DNA of 64,000 bases from Anaerosporobacter mobilis DSM 15930 (GCF_900142955.1 NZ_FRCP01000008.1:1-64000), one strand, 5' to 3'; shown: positions 15,461 through 25,104, counted from the first letter of the stretch. Translations and numbers: made by a program. The notes: generated by a model from the sequence alone, not told the origin.

Positions 15461-16420
15461 TCAAGGCCCTGTATGAATAACATTCTGGATTATATTTGAA
15501 CTAACATCTGTAATTCGGTGTGTTATAGATTCTCCAGCTGATGTTACCAGTTGTCTCGTTACTATATACGATTCTTTGTCAACATCTGTTATCCATATAT
15601 GAAGTTCCGACCATTCAGAATCTTCCTGAGCTATTATAGCATATTGTCTCACATGTTGTCCCTCTTGTTTTTCATTTTGCACTACTTCTACATGATACTG
15701 ACCATCAACTTTTGCAAATGCATTATAGAGGCTCTCAATATCTGATATATCCGTCACGTTATTAATAGCTTCCCCATTTTCATCATAAACAATAATTTTT
15801 TCGATTTCTTGAACTGCGACTGTATATGGAGTCCCCTCTTCATCTGCTATATCAAAGAATGACGGTACTACTTCACCTTCCTCTGTACTCACTGTGGAAT
15901 CCGTACTATTGTTTTCTGTGTCACCTACAATACTTTCTCCGTCAGACTCGGAAGTTCCAGCATTACTGGCATCTGTAGTTGCAGCAGATTCCATATCCTC
16001 CTTACCTGTCGAGGTATCTGCAGCGGATTCCTCCTGAGTTACCATATTCTGTTCGGAATCCTTCTTACTTACTAGCGGATTTGTTATTAAACGAATACCT
16101 GCCACAAGTAGAATGCAAGCACATGCAGCAATCATTCCATAACGGTAAGGAACTCCTCTCTTACTTCTTGTTGGTTGATTACTTTGCATCGGTTCTTTAC
16201 TTTGTACTGGGTCATTACTTGGTATTGATTCATTTCTTGATTTTGGTTGTTTACTTTGTTCTTTCTCTGCTCTTTTTAAGGTTGCTTGAATTAAAGACTC
16301 TGATACTGTAATATCTTCTATGTTAAGTATTTCATCTAGATCCTTCTTCAGATTGTTGATGTCATATAATTTATTTAATACAACATTATTTTCTTCCTTA
16401 TTCTCTTCTTGTTTCTTCAT
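15461..16420 (-). CDS. Probable membrane anti-sigma factor
   Basis: A 319-residue single-pass membrane protein. The first 93 residues are cytoplasmic and end in a Ser/Gln/Pro-rich linker (repeats like SNDPVQSKEPMQS). One membrane helix lies at about 94-112. A Ser/Thr/Glu-rich stretch (about 118-185) then leads to an extracytoplasmic domain of about 120 residues that I do not recognise. The start overlaps the end of the ECF sigma gene by 23 bp, with AGGAGG 7 nt upstream. Context and topology suggest an anti-sigma factor sensing an envelope signal. There is no HXXXCXXC zinc motif. Confidence 0.7.
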   Translation of the reverse strand: MKKQEENKEENNVVLNKLYDINNLKKDLDEILNIEDITVSESLIQATLKRAEKEQSKQPKSRNESIPSNDPVQSKEPMQSNQPTRSKRGVPYRYGMIAACACILLVAGIRLITNPLVSKKDSEQNMVTQEESAADTSTGKEDMESAATTDASNAGTSESDGESIVGDTENNSTDSTVSTEEGEVVPSFFDIADEEGTPYTVAVQEIEKIIVYDENGEAINNVTDISDIESLYNAFAKVDGQYHVEVVQNEKQEGQHVRQYAIIAQEDSEWSELHIWITDVDKESYIVTRQLVTSAGESITHRITDVSSNIIQNVIHTGP

Positions 16421-16934
16421 ATGACACCCTCCTCTCTAATGAACTCTTTAGCTTTTGTCTAGCCCGGTTCAGTCGGCTCTTAACTGTACCTGCGGCAATC
16501 TGCAGCGTATCAGCCGCCTCTTCAATACTCAAATCCTGATAATATACGCATAGAACCACCTCTTTGTACTTGTCTGGTAGTTCCATTACTGCATTCTTTA
16601 CCACTTGGTTATCTTCCTTTTTTTCGATTTTCTCATAGCCTTCTTCTACTACCTGCTGTGTCTTAAATTCATCTGTAGTTTCTACCTTTTGATTCCAAGC
16701 ACTTTTCAAATAATCTTTACAGGTATTAATTGTTATCTGTAAAAGCCACGTCTTAACCCCGCATTCGCCACGGAAACTATCATATCGGTTGTTTACCTTG
16801 AGAAAAACCTCTTGAAAGATATCCTCTGCCAAGTGTATATCTTTCACATATAGATATGCGGTTCTCAGAACATCATTTCCGTATGTACGCATGAGACTCT
16901 CTAAATCAAGAGTCTCCATACTTCTTGCAACCAT
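16398..16934 (-). CDS. ECF-family RNA polymerase sigma factor
   Basis: A 178-residue group IV sigma factor. Region 2 spans about 10-80 and includes AYLYVKDIHLAEDIFQEVFLKV (shown here in part as DIFQEVFLKV) and the promoter-melting segment up to KTWLLQITINTCKDYL. Region 4 spans about 115-168 with the helix-turn-helix LSIEEAADTLQIAAGTVKSR. The linker is charged. GGGGAG lies 8 nt upstream of the ATG. It is translated with the downstream membrane protein. Upstream is the tandem structured repeat at 16980-17207, so its promoter is near or inside that repeat. Confidence 0.93.
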   Translation of the reverse strand: MVARSMETLDLESLMRTYGNDVLRTAYLYVKDIHLAEDIFQEVFLKVNNRYDSFRGECGVKTWLLQITINTCKDYLKSAWNQKVETTDEFKTQQVVEEGYEKIEKKEDNQVVKNAVMELPDKYKEVVLCVYYQDLSIEEAADTLQIAAGTVKSRLNRARQKLKSSLERRVSYEETRRE

Positions 16935-16979
16935 ACCCTCTCCCCTTTCGTTGACTTATGCTGACTAATGGAGTTTCTA

Positions 16980-17207
16980 CAACAGACTCAAGAAATTACT
17001 CCGTAATTTCCCTCGTTGACTAATAACTCCTTCGGAGTACGTAATCACACTAACGTGTAATTCCAGCTCTAGAACTCCGTTCTATCTAATCAGGTTATCA
17101 CAACAGACTCAAAAAATCACTCCGTAATTTCCCTCGTTGACTAATAACTCCTTCGGAGTACGTAATTACACTAACGTGTAATTCCAGCTCTAGAACTCCG
17201 TTCTATC
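16980..17207 (-). repeat. Tandem pair of a 107-bp structured repeat
   Basis: Two nearly identical 107-bp copies (16980-17086 and 17101-17207, period 121) lie head to tail upstream of the ECF sigma gene. Read on the minus strand, each has small hairpins in the same order: TTACAC...GTGTAA, ACTCCGAAGGAGT and AATTACGGAGTAATT, then GAGTCTGTTG. A diverged copy in the opposite orientation lies at 36124-36208, upstream of a plus-strand gene. In both places the element precedes a gene in its own direction. Confidence 0.8.
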
Positions 17208-17209
17208 GC

Positions 17210-17271
17210 TGACTAATCGGGTTAAATCAAATACTCACTTCGTTCGTGCTTGATTTACTTCCGATTAGTCA
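17210..17271 (-). terminator. Inverted repeat at the end of the ABC gene
   Basis: TGACTAATCGG and CCGATTAGTCA (11 bp, perfect) plus TAAATCAA/TTGATTTA form a hairpin that overlaps the last codons and stop of the ABC transporter. There is no T-run, so it may stabilise or process RNA rather than terminate. Confidence 0.45.
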
Positions 17272-18994
17272 TGTTATACAATTCAGCATAAATTCCATTT
17301 AGTTCAAGTAACTCTTCATGTGTGCCTTTTTCGCTAATTCCATCTTCTGTTAACACAATTATATTCTCTGCATTACGAATTGTCGATAGTCTATGAGCGA
17401 TAACAAAGGTTGTTCTATTCTTAGCTAACTTTTCTAAGGATTCCTGTACTACCTTTTCTGACTCATTATCGAGAGCTGAAGTTGCTTCATCGAAAATTAA
17501 AATCGGTGGATTTTTTAGGAATACTCTAGCTATACTTAAACGCTGTTTCTGACCGCCTGATAACTTAACTCCTCGTTGTCCAATATACGTATTGTACCCA
17601 TCTGGAAGTTCCATTATGAATTCATGTGCATTGGCATTCTTTGCTGCCTCTATGATTTCTTCATCAGTAGCGTCCATTTTACCATACCTAATGTTATCCA
17701 TAACGGTACCTGCAAATAAGTATACATCTTGCTGTACAATACCAATATTCTTGCGTAATGAATATAACGATATATCTCTGATATCTGTTCCATCGATACA
17801 GATTCTTCCACTAGTTACCTCATAAAAACGTGGTATCAAACTACACATGGTGGTTTTTCCCACGCCCGACGGACCAACCAATGCCACATATTCACCTGGT
17901 CTAACACGAAGGTTAATGTCACGAAATACTTCCGCTACCGTATCGTTATATTGATACGCAACATCTTGGAATTCAATCTCACCTTTTACATCAGTAAGAG
18001 TAACGGCATCTTTACTATCTACGATATCCGGCTCAACTGCTAAGATTTCTAAGTAGCGATCAAATCCAGTAATTCCATTTTGAAATTGTTCTGTAAAGTT
18101 AATTAACTGTTTTACGGGGTCTACTAAATTGTTTATATATAATAGATACGTCAGTAAATCGGATAATTGAATAATATCTTTTACGATAAATACTCCACCT
18201 CCAATAATAACGGCTACGTTAATAAGCGTTGTGAATGCTCCTAAACCAGAGTGAAATACTGACATAATAAAATAACTGTTTCTCTTCGACTCAACAAAAT
18301 GCCCATTACTTTCATGGAATTTTACTAATTCTACATCTTCATTAGCAAAGGATTTCACAACTCGTATACCAGAAAGATTATCTTCGATTTGTGCATTAAT
18401 ATCCGCAACACGCTCTCTATTCCTTTTGAATGCAAGATGCATCTTGGATTTTAGCTTATATGCAAAAATGAACATAACCGGGATTATAGAGAATACAATT
18501 AATGTTAGCGGTACGTTGATGAATAGAAGAATAACGAATGCTCCAATGAATTTGATTAATGAAATCACGATATCTTCTGGTCCATGGTGACAAAGTTCCG
18601 TTAGATCGAATAAATCATTCGTGACCCTAGACATTAATTGCCCTATCTTTTGATTATCATAAAAGTTAAAGGATAGTTTCTGATAATGTCCGAATATTTC
18701 GTTTCTCATATCATGTTCCATCTTGGCCCCCATCACATGACCTTGATAGTTGATAAAGAATTTACATATAAATTCAACAATAATTAATCCAATCATAACT
18801 AATGTTAATTTGATAATAATTTGTAATGCTTCGTTCATCTCGTATTGAACCAACACTGTATTCGTTATGTATCTTACGATCATAGGGTATACTAGTGTGA
18901 TTGCTGCAGCCATTATTGCAAAGAACATATCCGCAAAGAATAAGCCTTTATATGGTTTATAGTACGATATGAATTTTTTAGCCTTTGGACTCAT
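17255..18994 (-). CDS. ABC transporter, fused membrane and ATPase domains (exporter type)
   Basis: A 579-residue half-transporter of the type I exporter class (MsbA/MdlB-like). Six membrane helices fill about 15-290. The ATPase has Walker A GPSGVGKT (374-381), signature LSGGQKQR (478-485) and Walker B ILIFDEATSA (498-507). GGAGG precedes the ATG. It has no partner half-transporter next to it, so it probably works as a homodimer. Substrate cannot be read; lipids, drugs or peptides are the usual cargo. Repeats and hairpins flank it on both sides, so it looks monocistronic. Confidence 0.93.
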   Translation of the reverse strand: MSPKAKKFISYYKPYKGLFFADMFFAIMAAAITLVYPMIVRYITNTVLVQYEMNEALQIIIKLTLVMIGLIIVEFICKFFINYQGHVMGAKMEHDMRNEIFGHYQKLSFNFYDNQKIGQLMSRVTNDLFDLTELCHHGPEDIVISLIKFIGAFVILLFINVPLTLIVFSIIPVMFIFAYKLKSKMHLAFKRNRERVADINAQIEDNLSGIRVVKSFANEDVELVKFHESNGHFVESKRNSYFIMSVFHSGLGAFTTLINVAVIIGGGVFIVKDIIQLSDLLTYLLYINNLVDPVKQLINFTEQFQNGITGFDRYLEILAVEPDIVDSKDAVTLTDVKGEIEFQDVAYQYNDTVAEVFRDINLRVRPGEYVALVGPSGVGKTTMCSLIPRFYEVTSGRICIDGTDIRDISLYSLRKNIGIVQQDVYLFAGTVMDNIRYGKMDATDEEIIEAAKNANAHEFIMELPDGYNTYIGQRGVKLSGGQKQRLSIARVFLKNPPILIFDEATSALDNESEKVVQESLEKLAKNRTTFVIAHRLSTIRNAENIIVLTEDGISEKGTHEELLELNGIYAELYNMTNRK

Positions 18995-19135
18995 ATATTT
19001 CCTCCTACTATTGTGCTATAGACCTTCGGTCTATCCATGATTTATGATTCCTTAGAAGTAGTTTACCTACTTATCATAAGTTACTCAAACTTCATACATA
19101 AAATACATCCCTTAGAGTAAGTAATTACTACAGTT

Positions 19136-19180
19136 GCAGTTAGCTACTCAGGGAATCTTCAAGTGCGAAGTTTTCATAAG
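19136..19180 (+). repeat. Interspersed repeat, GCAGTTAGCTACTC family, copy 1
   Basis: GCAGTTAGCTACTC followed within 12 bp by CTTCAAGTGCGAAGTTT recurs at 29882-29921 (minus orientation) and 42291-42325. The second block forms a small CTTC/GAAG hairpin. All three copies lie in gaps between genes. Confidence 0.65.
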
Positions 19181-19182
19181 TT

Positions 19183-19236
19183 ATATAAAGAGCTGTCACA
19201 CTGGGAATGCCTCCCTTTTCATGTGACAGCTCTCGT
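19183..19236 (-). terminator. Terminator of pfkA
   Basis: On the minus strand AGAGCTGTCACA and TGTGACAGCTCT form a perfect 12-bp stem around a 21-nt loop, followed by TTTATAT. It lies just past the pfkA stop. Confidence 0.8.
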
Positions 19237-19263
19237 TTATTTATTAACCCAATTTACACAAAA

Positions 19264-20238
19264 TTATCTAGATAGTTTTTTAGAGATATCAAATAAATAT
19301 TGATCAATATCCTTAGTCATGTTAAGTGCTTCATCGATATCATAATCTACGAATTCACCATTTCTATAACCTACTACACGGTTTGTAGCTCCTGCACTTA
19401 ATAAGTCAACAGCTTTTGCACCCATAGCAGATGCATAAACTCTATCTTTACATGTTGGGCTTCCACCTCTTTGGATATGTCCAATAATTGTTGCTCTAGT
19501 TTCCATACCAGTAGCCGCTTCGATTCTCTTAGCCATTGCATAAGAATCACCAATACCTTCAGCATTAATAATGATATGATGTTTTTTACCTACTTTTCTC
19601 TTTTCAATGATGTTGTTGATAATTCTATTCTCATTATGATCATATCTCTCCGTAATAAGAATATCTTCTGCACCATTAGCAATACCACACCATAAAGCGA
19701 TATAACCAGCATTTCTTCCCATTACTTCAATGATGCTACATCTTTCATGTGAAGTTGACGTATCTCTTACTTTATCAATCGCCTCCATAGCTGTATTAAC
19801 AGCGGTATCAAAACCGATTGTATAGTCCGTACAAGCGATATCTAAGTCGATTGTTCCAGGAAGAGCGATTGTGTTAATTCCTAGATTAGCAAGCTTTTTA
19901 GCACCTTGGAATGAACCGTCACCACCAATAACTACAACACCATCGATACCATGTTTCTTACAGATTTCAGCACCTTTTCTTTGTCCTTCTTCTGTTCTGA
20001 ATTCAGCACAACGAGCTGTGTAAAGAACTGTACCACCTCTTGATATGATATCTGCAACGCTTTTCGCGTCCATATCAATGATATCTTCTTCTAACAGACC
20101 ACTGTAACCTCTTCTGATACCTTTAACTTTTTTACCTGCGGCAAGTGCTGTTCTTACGACTGCTCTGATTGCGGCGTTCATACCAGGAGCATCGCCACCA
20201 CTTGTCAAAATACCAATTGTATTGATTTCTTTTGCCAT
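19264..20238 (-). CDS. pfkA: ATP-dependent 6-phosphofructokinase
   Basis: A 324-residue enzyme that phosphorylates fructose 6-phosphate to the 1,6-bisphosphate with ATP. The N-terminal TSGGDAPGMNAAIR motif, GGDGS (105-109, Gly type, which favours ATP) and PGTIDLD (127-133) with catalytic Asp131 are present. The family usually has TIDND, so Leu at 132 is a variant. The ATG at 20238 is chosen because GGAGG lies 9 nt upstream; 25 upstream in-frame codons have no ribosome site. A PPi-type phosphofructokinase is encoded at 49149. Confidence 0.96.
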   Translation of the reverse strand: MAKEINTIGILTSGGDAPGMNAAIRAVVRTALAAGKKVKGIRRGYSGLLEEDIIDMDAKSVADIISRGGTVLYTARCAEFRTEEGQRKGAEICKKHGIDGVVVIGGDGSFQGAKKLANLGINTIALPGTIDLDIACTDYTIGFDTAVNTAMEAIDKVRDTSTSHERCSIIEVMGRNAGYIALWCGIANGAEDILITERYDHNENRIINNIIEKRKVGKKHHIIINAEGIGDSYAMAKRIEAATGMETRATIIGHIQRGGSPTCKDRVYASAMGAKAVDLLSAGATNRVVGYRNGEFVDYDIDEALNMTKDIDQYLFDISKKLSR

Positions 20239-20313
20239 AATAAAAAACCTCCATGAGATGTTTATATATAGTAACTGTATAGCTATACAACTTTTAAAAA
20301 GCTGAATGCACAA

Positions 20314-20339
20314 AATGAATAAAATTCATTTTATTCATT
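20314..20339 (-). terminator. AT-only hairpin after dnaE
   Basis: AATGAATAAAAT and ATTTTATTCATT form a 12-bp stem in the gap between dnaE and pfkA, followed on the minus strand by TTTTG. It is weak because it has almost no G-C pairs. Confidence 0.4.
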
Positions 20340-20375
20340 ACTATTAACATGTAACTGCTTATAATCTTCTACATT

Positions 20376-23300
20376 CTAATCCATTTTTCTACGTTTTTCA
20401 ATACTCTTTTCGATTATTTTCACATTATCAGCACCATAGTTCTCCTTTAATTTCTGTATTAAATCAAGGTTCGCATGGATTGTTCTACTCTTTGGAAGTA
20501 GCTTCTTTGCTTTCTCTGCTTCACAATAGATAATAACCTGGTCTTTCCCATCGCTTTCACTTAATAACTCATATAGATCTTTTTCTTTTAATAAGAATGC
20601 ATCTTTTGAAGGAAACTTTATCCACACATCTTTTGGCAAAGAATCAAATGGTATAATCTCAGCGCATATTAACTTAGCCGGTTTGTCTTCTTCTACTGTA
20701 ATCTTACCTCGAATAAATACTTTGTTATCTTCTAGTAGATGCTCTTTATAACGTTCATAATCTCTTGGGAAGATGATTACTTCTACATTGCCAAATAAAT
20801 CTTCTACTGTGATAAATGCCATCATTGAGTTGTTTCTAGTAGCTTTAATCGTCTTCGCCGTAATCATCCCACCAATTATGGCTGTCTCGCCATCTTCTAC
20901 CTTCACGCAGTTTGTTTCTTCGTCCAATGCAAAATCTGTTGAGTATGCTGTAATATTCTTTTTCCACAAGGATTCAAATTCTTGTAACGGATGACCACTT
21001 ACATAGATTCCAAGCACTTCTTTTTCAAACCCAAGCAACATATCTATTGTAAATTCGCCCACATCAGGCATCTGAATCTCTTCCACTTTTTCTTCCTTAC
21101 CCATAAAATCAAATAAGGAAAACTGCCCTGAGATGGAATCCTTCTTCTCACGGTTCACATCCTCTAATACTTTAACATAGATCATCATCTTCTGTCTTCT
21201 TGTACCAGGTAAACTATCTACAGCACCTGATTTTATAAAGCTTTCGATGGTTCTCTTGTTAATCTCTTTTCCTGTTAGTCGCTTCGCAAAATCCTTCAAA
21301 TTAAGGAACTTACCATTCTCCTCTCTCTCCGCTACAATCGCATCAATTACAGGTTTACCAAGTCCTTTAATTGCACTAAGTCCATAACGAATATCCGTAC
21401 CTGCCACAGAGAAATTCCCCTCTCCTTCATTAATATCTGGCGGAAGAATCTGAATCCCCATCTGTCTACAACTATAGATATATTCTGATACCTTTGATGG
21501 ATTATCCATTACCGATGTCATTAGTGCAGCCATAAACTCTACTGGATAGTATTTCTTTAGATATGCTGTTTGATAAGAAACAACGGCATATGCTGCTGCA
21601 TGAGATTTGTTAAATGCGTATTTTGCAAAGTCTGTCATCTCATCGTAGATATGATTTGCAACTGTTTCAGGTATTCCATTGTTTACGCAACCCTTAACAC
21701 TCTCCGCTTCATTACCATATACGAAGTTCTGACGTTCTTTTTCCATTACCGAAGCTTTCTTCTTAGACATAGCACGACGAACTAAATCGCTTCGACCATA
21801 ACTATATCCCGCAAGATCACGAACAATCTGCATAACCTGTTCTTGATATACAATACAGCCATACGTTGGTGCGAGAATTGGCTCGAGTTGTGGGCACTCA
21901 TATACAATGGAATCTTGTTCATTCTTACCTCGTATATACTTTGGTATGAAGTCCATTGGACCTGGTCGATATAAGGAGATTCCAGCAATTATATCTTCAA
22001 GATTTTGCGGTTTTAATTCCTTCATGAAGTTTTTCATACCAGCACTTTCTAGCTGGAAGATACCATCTGTTTTACCAGAACCAATTAGTTCAAATACACC
22101 TTTATCAGCATAGTCAATCTGATCGATATCGAGCTGTTTATCCTCTGGTAACTTCTTATTCACTAACCTGACTGCATTCTGTATAACCGTTAACGTACGC
22201 AGTCCTAGGAAGTCCATCTTTAATAGTCCCAATTCTTCTAACGTTGTCATGGTGAACTGGGTTGTAACGGTATCATCCGATGCCCTAGACAACGGTACAT
22301 ATTCGTCAATAGATGCCTTACTAATTACAACGCCCGCAGCATGCATTGAAGTATGTCTTGGTAATCCTTCAAGCTTCATTGACATATCTAGAAGGTACTT
22401 TGCTTGTTCATCGGAATTATATAAGGCTTTCAACTCAGGATTGATATCAATTGCCTTCTTAATCGTAATTCCAAGTTCTGTTGGAATCATCTTGGCAACA
22501 CTATCTACATAGGCATATGGTAAATCAAGTGCTCGTCCTATATCACGTATAACCATCTTGGCTGCCATTGTTCCAAAGGTTACAATCTGCACCACGCGGT
22601 CCTTACCATACTTGCGTACAACATAATCAATTACTTCTTGTCTACGTTCGAAGCAAAAATCGATATCAATATCGGGCATTGTTAAACGTTCTGGATTTAA
22701 GAATCGCTCAAACAGTAGATTATATTTAATTGGATCAATATTCGTGATACCAAGGGTATAGGAAACGATACTACCAGCCGCTGAACCACGTCCTGGCCCT
22801 ACCATAATACCATGATCCCTTGCATATTTAATAAAGTCCCAAGTAATTAAAAAGTAGTCAACAAACCCCATGCTATGAATGGTTTGTAATTCATAAGCCA
22901 AACGTTCTCTAAGTTCATCCGAAGGATCTGGATAACGCACTTCTAATCCCTCATTACATAATTTCTGAAGATAATCCCATGCAGAATATCCGTCTGGAAC
23001 ATCATAGCTTGGCAGCTTATACTCACCAAATACAATTTCAACATTACAGCGCTCGGCAATCTTATTGGTATTCTCAAGTGCTTCTTTCGCATAAGGAAAT
23101 ATTTCTTCCATCTCCTCTGGAGACTTCACGTAATATTGTCCCCCTTCGTAACGCATACGATTCTCATCTTCAACCTTCTTCTGTGTCTGAATACATAGAA
23201 GAATATCGTGTGGTTCTTCATCACTTGCTAAAGTATAATGAATATCATTCGTCGCAACAAGTGGAATTCCTGTTTCACGATTTAGTCTAAGCATACCTTG

Positions 23301-23858
23301 ATTTACCGTCTTTTGCTCTGGAATTCCATGGTCTTGTATCTCTAAGAAGAAATTGTTCTCACCAAATACTTCCTGTAAGCGTAATGCTTCCTTCTTCGCT
23401 TCTTCATAGAAACCTTTTCTAAGATTACTTGCAACAATACCCGCTAAACAGGCACTTAATGCAATTACTCCTTCGTGGTACTGTTCTAATATTTCATAGT
23501 CCACCCTAGGTTTATAGTAGAAGCCTTCTGTAAAACCTCTGGACACAATCTTCATCAAGTTATGGAAGCCCGTATCATTCTCAGCTAATAACACAAGATG
23601 ATTATAACGAACATTATTGTTATTTTCTTTATCAAATCGTGATCCTGAAGTAACATACACTTCACAACCTAAGATTGGTTTAATGCCTTGTGCCTTTGCA
23701 GCTCGGTAAAAGTCAATTACTCCATACATTACACCATGATCCGTTATAGCTACACTGGTCATTCCCAATTCTTTGACCCTAGCTATTAATTCTGTTATTT
23801 TATTCGATCCATCTAGCAAACTATATTCGGTATGGACGTGTAAGTGTGTAAAGTTCAT
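20376..23858 (-). CDS. dnaE: DNA polymerase III alpha subunit (DnaE type)
   Basis: An 1160-residue replicative polymerase. The N-terminal PHP domain begins FTHLHVHTEYSLLDG. The polymerase palm has the catalytic acidic motif PDIDIDF near residue 395, followed by thumb and fingers, helix-hairpin-helix and the C-terminal OB fold (about 990-1070, with the VEVIIFPRDYERY segment). There is no 3'-5' exonuclease insertion, so it is DnaE and not PolC. The ATG at 23858 follows AAGGAGG by 5 nt; 21 upstream codons are excluded. Length is typical of DnaE1 and there is no sign of an intein. Confidence 0.96.
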   Translation of the reverse strand: MNFTHLHVHTEYSLLDGSNKITELIARVKELGMTSVAITDHGVMYGVIDFYRAAKAQGIKPILGCEVYVTSGSRFDKENNNNVRYNHLVLLAENDTGFHNLMKIVSRGFTEGFYYKPRVDYEILEQYHEGVIALSACLAGIVASNLRKGFYEEAKKEALRLQEVFGENNFFLEIQDHGIPEQKTVNQGMLRLNRETGIPLVATNDIHYTLASDEEPHDILLCIQTQKKVEDENRMRYEGGQYYVKSPEEMEEIFPYAKEALENTNKIAERCNVEIVFGEYKLPSYDVPDGYSAWDYLQKLCNEGLEVRYPDPSDELRERLAYELQTIHSMGFVDYFLITWDFIKYARDHGIMVGPGRGSAAGSIVSYTLGITNIDPIKYNLLFERFLNPERLTMPDIDIDFCFERRQEVIDYVVRKYGKDRVVQIVTFGTMAAKMVIRDIGRALDLPYAYVDSVAKMIPTELGITIKKAIDINPELKALYNSDEQAKYLLDMSMKLEGLPRHTSMHAAGVVISKASIDEYVPLSRASDDTVTTQFTMTTLEELGLLKMDFLGLRTLTVIQNAVRLVNKKLPEDKQLDIDQIDYADKGVFELIGSGKTDGIFQLESAGMKNFMKELKPQNLEDIIAGISLYRPGPMDFIPKYIRGKNEQDSIVYECPQLEPILAPTYGCIVYQEQVMQIVRDLAGYSYGRSDLVRRAMSKKKASVMEKERQNFVYGNEAESVKGCVNNGIPETVANHIYDEMTDFAKYAFNKSHAAAYAVVSYQTAYLKKYYPVEFMAALMTSVMDNPSKVSEYIYSCRQMGIQILPPDINEGEGNFSVAGTDIRYGLSAIKGLGKPVIDAIVAEREENGKFLNLKDFAKRLTGKEINKRTIESFIKSGAVDSLPGTRRQKMMIYVKVLEDVNREKKDSISGQFSLFDFMGKEEKVEEIQMPDVGEFTIDMLLGFEKEVLGIYVSGHPLQEFESLWKKNITAYSTDFALDEETNCVKVEDGETAIIGGMITAKTIKATRNNSMMAFITVEDLFGNVEVIIFPRDYERYKEHLLEDNKVFIRGKITVEEDKPAKLICAEIIPFDSLPKDVWIKFPSKDAFLLKEKDLYELLSESDGKDQVIIYCEAEKAKKLLPKSRTIHANLDLIQKLKENYGADNVKIIEKSIEKRRKMD

Positions 23859-24053
23859 GATTTCCTCCTTAAGTGATGTGTTTCTGGTGTAAGACAAGGA
23901 CGTAACGTAGTAATTCACCAAAACACTCTCTTAGAAGCGAGCCCCAATTGGCGCCTTCGACCTTAATCTATCTAAATCCGTATATTTTCTCTATTATCAT
24001 ACCATTTTTTTGATAGCATTACTAGTACAAATGTTCTCCAATTACTTTGAAAG

Positions 24054-25034
24054 CTAGTGAATGATTTCAAAAAAATAAACATCTCCTTCTGCTATATTCA
24101 GAGAAATCCGTCCATTAACATCCACTCTATATGCAGTATTCCTATTGTGTTTTAAGTTACTTGGTAAGGGTTTTAGCCGATCACCACGGTCCACTATAAC
24201 TACATAATCAAGTGCTATGCTCACCTTCGCTTGTACAGTAAATACGCCTTTTTGTAAAAATTCAATTATTAGATATTCTTTATTTCTTGCTTCATTAAAG
24301 AATTGTTCAATAATACTACTTTCTATCTCCGTTGCTGTACGTACTCGTAACATAAGATTTAGATCTGTAACCTTTCTTTCTTGGTTCCCTTGTTGTTTTC
24401 CAACAAGAGACCAAGCATATCTAACTATTTTATCATTTCCCACGATACGTATTGTTATGCTTTTCTCACTCTTTATAAGAGTTGCAATTGCATCCTGTCT
24501 AAGCATAATCTCTTCTAACTGTATATTACTTTTTTTCATAATAGAATCTGGTATATGTATTGTTATGTTAACTTGATTTATTTCTGATGTTTGTATGTAT
24601 TCCTTAATTGCTGCTGTAGGGCATTCTATATGTATTTTGAGTGGTTGTTGTTCGGACGTTTCCTGTGATAATTCCATTATTCTCTCTTCTGAAAATTCTA
24701 GCATAACCTCAGCAGTTTTGATTCCTACTTGATCCTCGCTAATTTCCATATGTACACTGGGATAAACTTTAGCTATTGATGTTATCACTTTATTACCTTT
24801 ATCTCTTACTACGACAGATTTCACTTTTGATTCTTCCACCGTATTAACCTGCATAATTTGTGCATTAACATATTCCTTAGCCTTCATCGTAACATTCTTG
24901 AACATCGACCCGTGTAGAAGACTTGCACATAGCATACAAGTGGCTACAATGACACAACCTTTTATACGTTTCACTCTATTACATATTCCTCCCGCTTGAT
25001 TATTTGTATATATTTTACATATTGATAGTATCAT
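24054..25034 (-). CDS. Unrecognised exported or membrane-anchored protein
   Basis: A 326-residue protein I do not recognise. A basic N-terminus is followed by one hydrophobic segment (about 25-45, CVIVATCMLCASLLHG), so it is a signal anchor or signal peptide. The rest is soluble, beta-rich and highly charged, with no membrane helix, Cys motif or catalytic signature that I can see. The last 40 residues (YRVDVNGRISLNIAEGDVYFFEI) resemble the end of a beta-sandwich. The start is uncertain: no clear ribosome site precedes the ATG at 25034. A strong bidirectional terminator isolates it from the HPr-like operon. Confidence 0.6.
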   Translation of the reverse strand: MILSICKIYTNNQAGGICNRVKRIKGCVIVATCMLCASLLHGSMFKNVTMKAKEYVNAQIMQVNTVEESKVKSVVVRDKGNKVITSIAKVYPSVHMEISEDQVGIKTAEVMLEFSEERIMELSQETSEQQPLKIHIECPTAAIKEYIQTSEINQVNITIHIPDSIMKKSNIQLEEIMLRQDAIATLIKSEKSITIRIVGNDKIVRYAWSLVGKQQGNQERKVTDLNLMLRVRTATEIESSIIEQFFNEARNKEYLIIEFLQKGVFTVQAKVSIALDYVVIVDRGDRLKPLPSNLKHNRNTAYRVDVNGRISLNIAEGDVYFFEIIH

Positions 25035-25104
25035 CCGTTATCACCATAGTCAAATCATACCATCATTGGTTTTTCGCCAAACTATGCATATTTACCCTCG
25101 TACC

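Noticed and set aside
16980..17207. CRISPR-like repeats
   Set aside because: There are only two tandem copies of a 107-bp unit with no short repeat/spacer alternation and no cas genes; no CRISPR array was seen anywhere in the window.
20376..23858. Intein or frameshift in dnaE
   Set aside because: The frame is continuous and the length is normal for DnaE.
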